Origin: Paenibacillus typhae
GTDB taxonomy: Bacteria; Bacillota; Bacilli; Paenibacillales; Paenibacillaceae
Direction of reading: 5' to 3'
Assembly: GCF_900099765.1 (NCBI RefSeq)
Contig: NZ_FNDX01000017.1
Span: 11,946 to 75,945, forward strand
Length of the DNA stretch: 64,000 nt
Position numbers and translations under genes: made by a program
In this document: one piece after another, positions 62,794 through 64,000 of the stretch
Layout: each line of letters starts with the position of its first letter
Position numbering within the stretch: the first letter of the stretch is position 1
Notes under the pieces: generated by a model
Database searches by the model: none
Told to the model about the DNA's origin: nothing
The model's input: only the letters and a program-made list of their open reading frames with translations

Positions 62794-64000
62794 CTATCTC
62801 GCCAGCTCCGAAGCGGCGTATTCAATTCTCAGCACAACAATCCCCTGCCCGCGGACAGCATCAGGCAGCTTCACCGTAAGCCCATTCACTTCGCGGCTCC
62901 ACTCCAAGGAATCCTTCCAGCCGAGCAGCTCCACCTTGCCGATCTCGCCGGCCAGCAGCTTGCAGCCGCTGCCCAGGGTCCCGACGACAGCTGTTCCGTC
63001 TTCGGGCCAGCCCATGACGGAAGCGTACAGCAGCTTGTCACCTCTTGCTGTGAAGCGCACATCCTGCGCGGTGAACGGGCTGCGCTTCGTATCGTTGAAG
63101 GTGCCGCTGACGATTTGCGTCGGCCCCTCGCCGTACACCTTCCACGGCCGGGTGCCGTAAATGGCCTCACCGTTAACGGCCAGCCAGTCGCCCACTTCGC
63201 GCAGCAGCGCCTGCTCCTCCTCCGGAATCGTGCCGTCCGCGCGGGGGCCGACATTGAGCAGCATGACGCCGTTTTTGCTGACGATATCGACCAGGTCGCC
63301 AAGGATGGCCCCAGACGTTTTGTACTTATGATCGGCGATATGGCACCAGGCCGTCTCCCCGACCGAGGTGCAGGTCTGCCATACCTCCGGATTAATGTCG
63401 GCCAGCTGGCCGCGCTCCATATCATAGACCGCAGTCCCTTCGGCAAAAGCATCAAATTTATAGTTAATGACCGCTCCCTGCCCCCATTCTGCAGCCTTAT
63501 TGTAATAGTAGGCAGCAAGCTTTTGCAGATAGGGCTTAAAGACAGGCTGCTCAATCCACCAGTCAAAGTAGAGCAGTTGAGGGCCGTAGCGGTCAATCAG
63601 ATCACAGGTGCGCACCAGCCAGTCGTCGAGAAACTCCTCATTCGGCGGCAGGATCGGCAGCGGATAAGCCGGATTGCCGTAGGTAGGCTGCGCCGGGCCG
63701 TAAAGCTCCGCATATGCCGGGTCCTGCACATCGGACGGAATATCCCGGCCGCCGTTGTAGTACCACCAGTTCTCCGCCCGGTGGCTGGATACGCCAAAGG
63801 TCATATAATGCCGGCGTACCGCCGCCGCAAGTTCTCCGATGATATCGCGTTTCGGGCCCATTTTGGCAGCGGTCCACCCGGAGTATGGGCAGTCATACAT
63901 CGCGAAGCCGTCATGATGCTCAGCCACCGGAACAACAAACGCGGCACCTGCCCGCTTGAACAAGGCTGCCCATTCCTCGGCATTGAATTTCTCCGCTGTG
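62794..64000 (-). CDS. alpha-L-fucosidase (GH29), 5' end beyond window
   Basis: The reading frame stays open to the right edge, so the N-terminus is missing; 402 codons are visible. GH29 features: AEHHDGFAMYDCPYSGWTA, HRAENWW, LLYFDWWIEQPVF (nucleophile Asp), NYKFDAFAEGTAVYDMERGQ, LLNVGPRADGTIPEEEQALL. It would release L-fucose from glycans. No signal peptide can be judged. Confidence 0.85.
   Translation of the reverse strand, partial: TAEKFNAEEWAALFKRAGAAFVVPVAEHHDGFAMYDCPYSGWTAAKMGPKRDIIGELAAAVRRHYMTFGVSSHRAENWWYYNGGRDIPSDVQDPAYAELYGPAQPTYGNPAYPLPILPPNEEFLDDWLVRTCDLIDRYGPQLLYFDWWIEQPVFKPYLQKLAAYYYNKAAEWGQGAVINYKFDAFAEGTAVYDMERGQLADINPEVWQTCTSVGETAWCHIADHKYKTSGAILGDLVDIVSKNGVMLLNVGPRADGTIPEEEQALLREVGDWLAVNGEAIYGTRPWKVYGEGPTQIVSGTFNDTKRSPFTAQDVRFTARGDKLLYASVMGWPEDGTAVVGTLGSGCKLLAGEIGKVELLGWKDSLEWSREVNGLTVKLPDAVRGQGIVVLRIEYAASELAR

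Overview
The window reads as chromosomal DNA of a spore-forming, low-to-mid GC Gram-positive bacterium, most probably Paenibacillus. Supporting signs are the conserved ydcC-alr-ndoAI-ndoA gene order, a Spo0E-like phosphatase, S-layer-homology and copper-amine-oxidase-like stalk domains, strong AGGAGG-type ribosome binding sites with many TTG/GTG starts, and several ECF sigma/anti-sigma pairs. No rRNA, tRNA, CRISPR array, intact insertion sequence or prophage was seen.

Layout. 1-3.3 kb: AT-rich accessory stretch with a decayed gene, a P-loop kinase and small membrane proteins. 3.3-7.4 kb: TetM-like ribosomal-protection GTPase, a short-chain dehydrogenase and an S-layer-type protein. 7.4-9.9 kb: small membrane/lipoprotein genes mixed with duplicated and broken pieces; the 95 bp at the window start recur exactly at 8420-8514. 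10-13.8 kb: CdaR-type regulator, glycerate kinase and a GntP-type permease broken by a stop and a frameshift. 13.8-15 kb: repeat-rich gap. 15-23 kb: tex, a TetR-controlled efflux pump, the ndoA toxin-antitoxin pair, alr and ydcC. 23-30.4 kb: chemoreceptor with a sigma-D-type promoter, a WYL-like regulator with two paralogous proteins, and a MarR/bactofilin-like/membrane-protein unit. 30.4-37.3 kb: two ECF sigma/anti-sigma pairs, a second TetR/MFS pair, a Spo0E-like gene, and MarR divergent from DoxX. 37.5-47.5 kb: stalk-domain and TatD proteins, MFS pump with a winged-helix regulator, YjgB-like lipoprotein, and an ECF operon with a large Cna-B/TPR-like protein. 47.7-56.7 kb: RDD protein, ABC-F ribosome-protection ATPase behind an apparent attenuator, WYL/VOC pair, SUKH protein, BadF-type kinase, L,D-transpeptidase and a Gln-rich coiled coil. 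57-64 kb: interrupted NAD-kinase-like gene plus SPFH protein, Fur-type-controlled siderophore-binding lipoprotein and AraC-SBP regulator, and a GH29 alpha-L-fucosidase that runs off the right edge.

The most unusual signal is non-coding. Four intergenic elements of 183-186 bp each carry four ~21-bp units at nearly fixed offsets (0, ~51, ~113, ~164), with the first two units forward and the last two reversed. Two sequence families share this geometry (3077-3262 and 40163-40348; 13957-14141 and 14241-14423). A third family shows the same 51-bp step in half-elements. This looks like a structural class of repeat. Readable local control circuits include TetR, MarR, WYL and Fur/Fnr-type operators that match their neighbouring genes.
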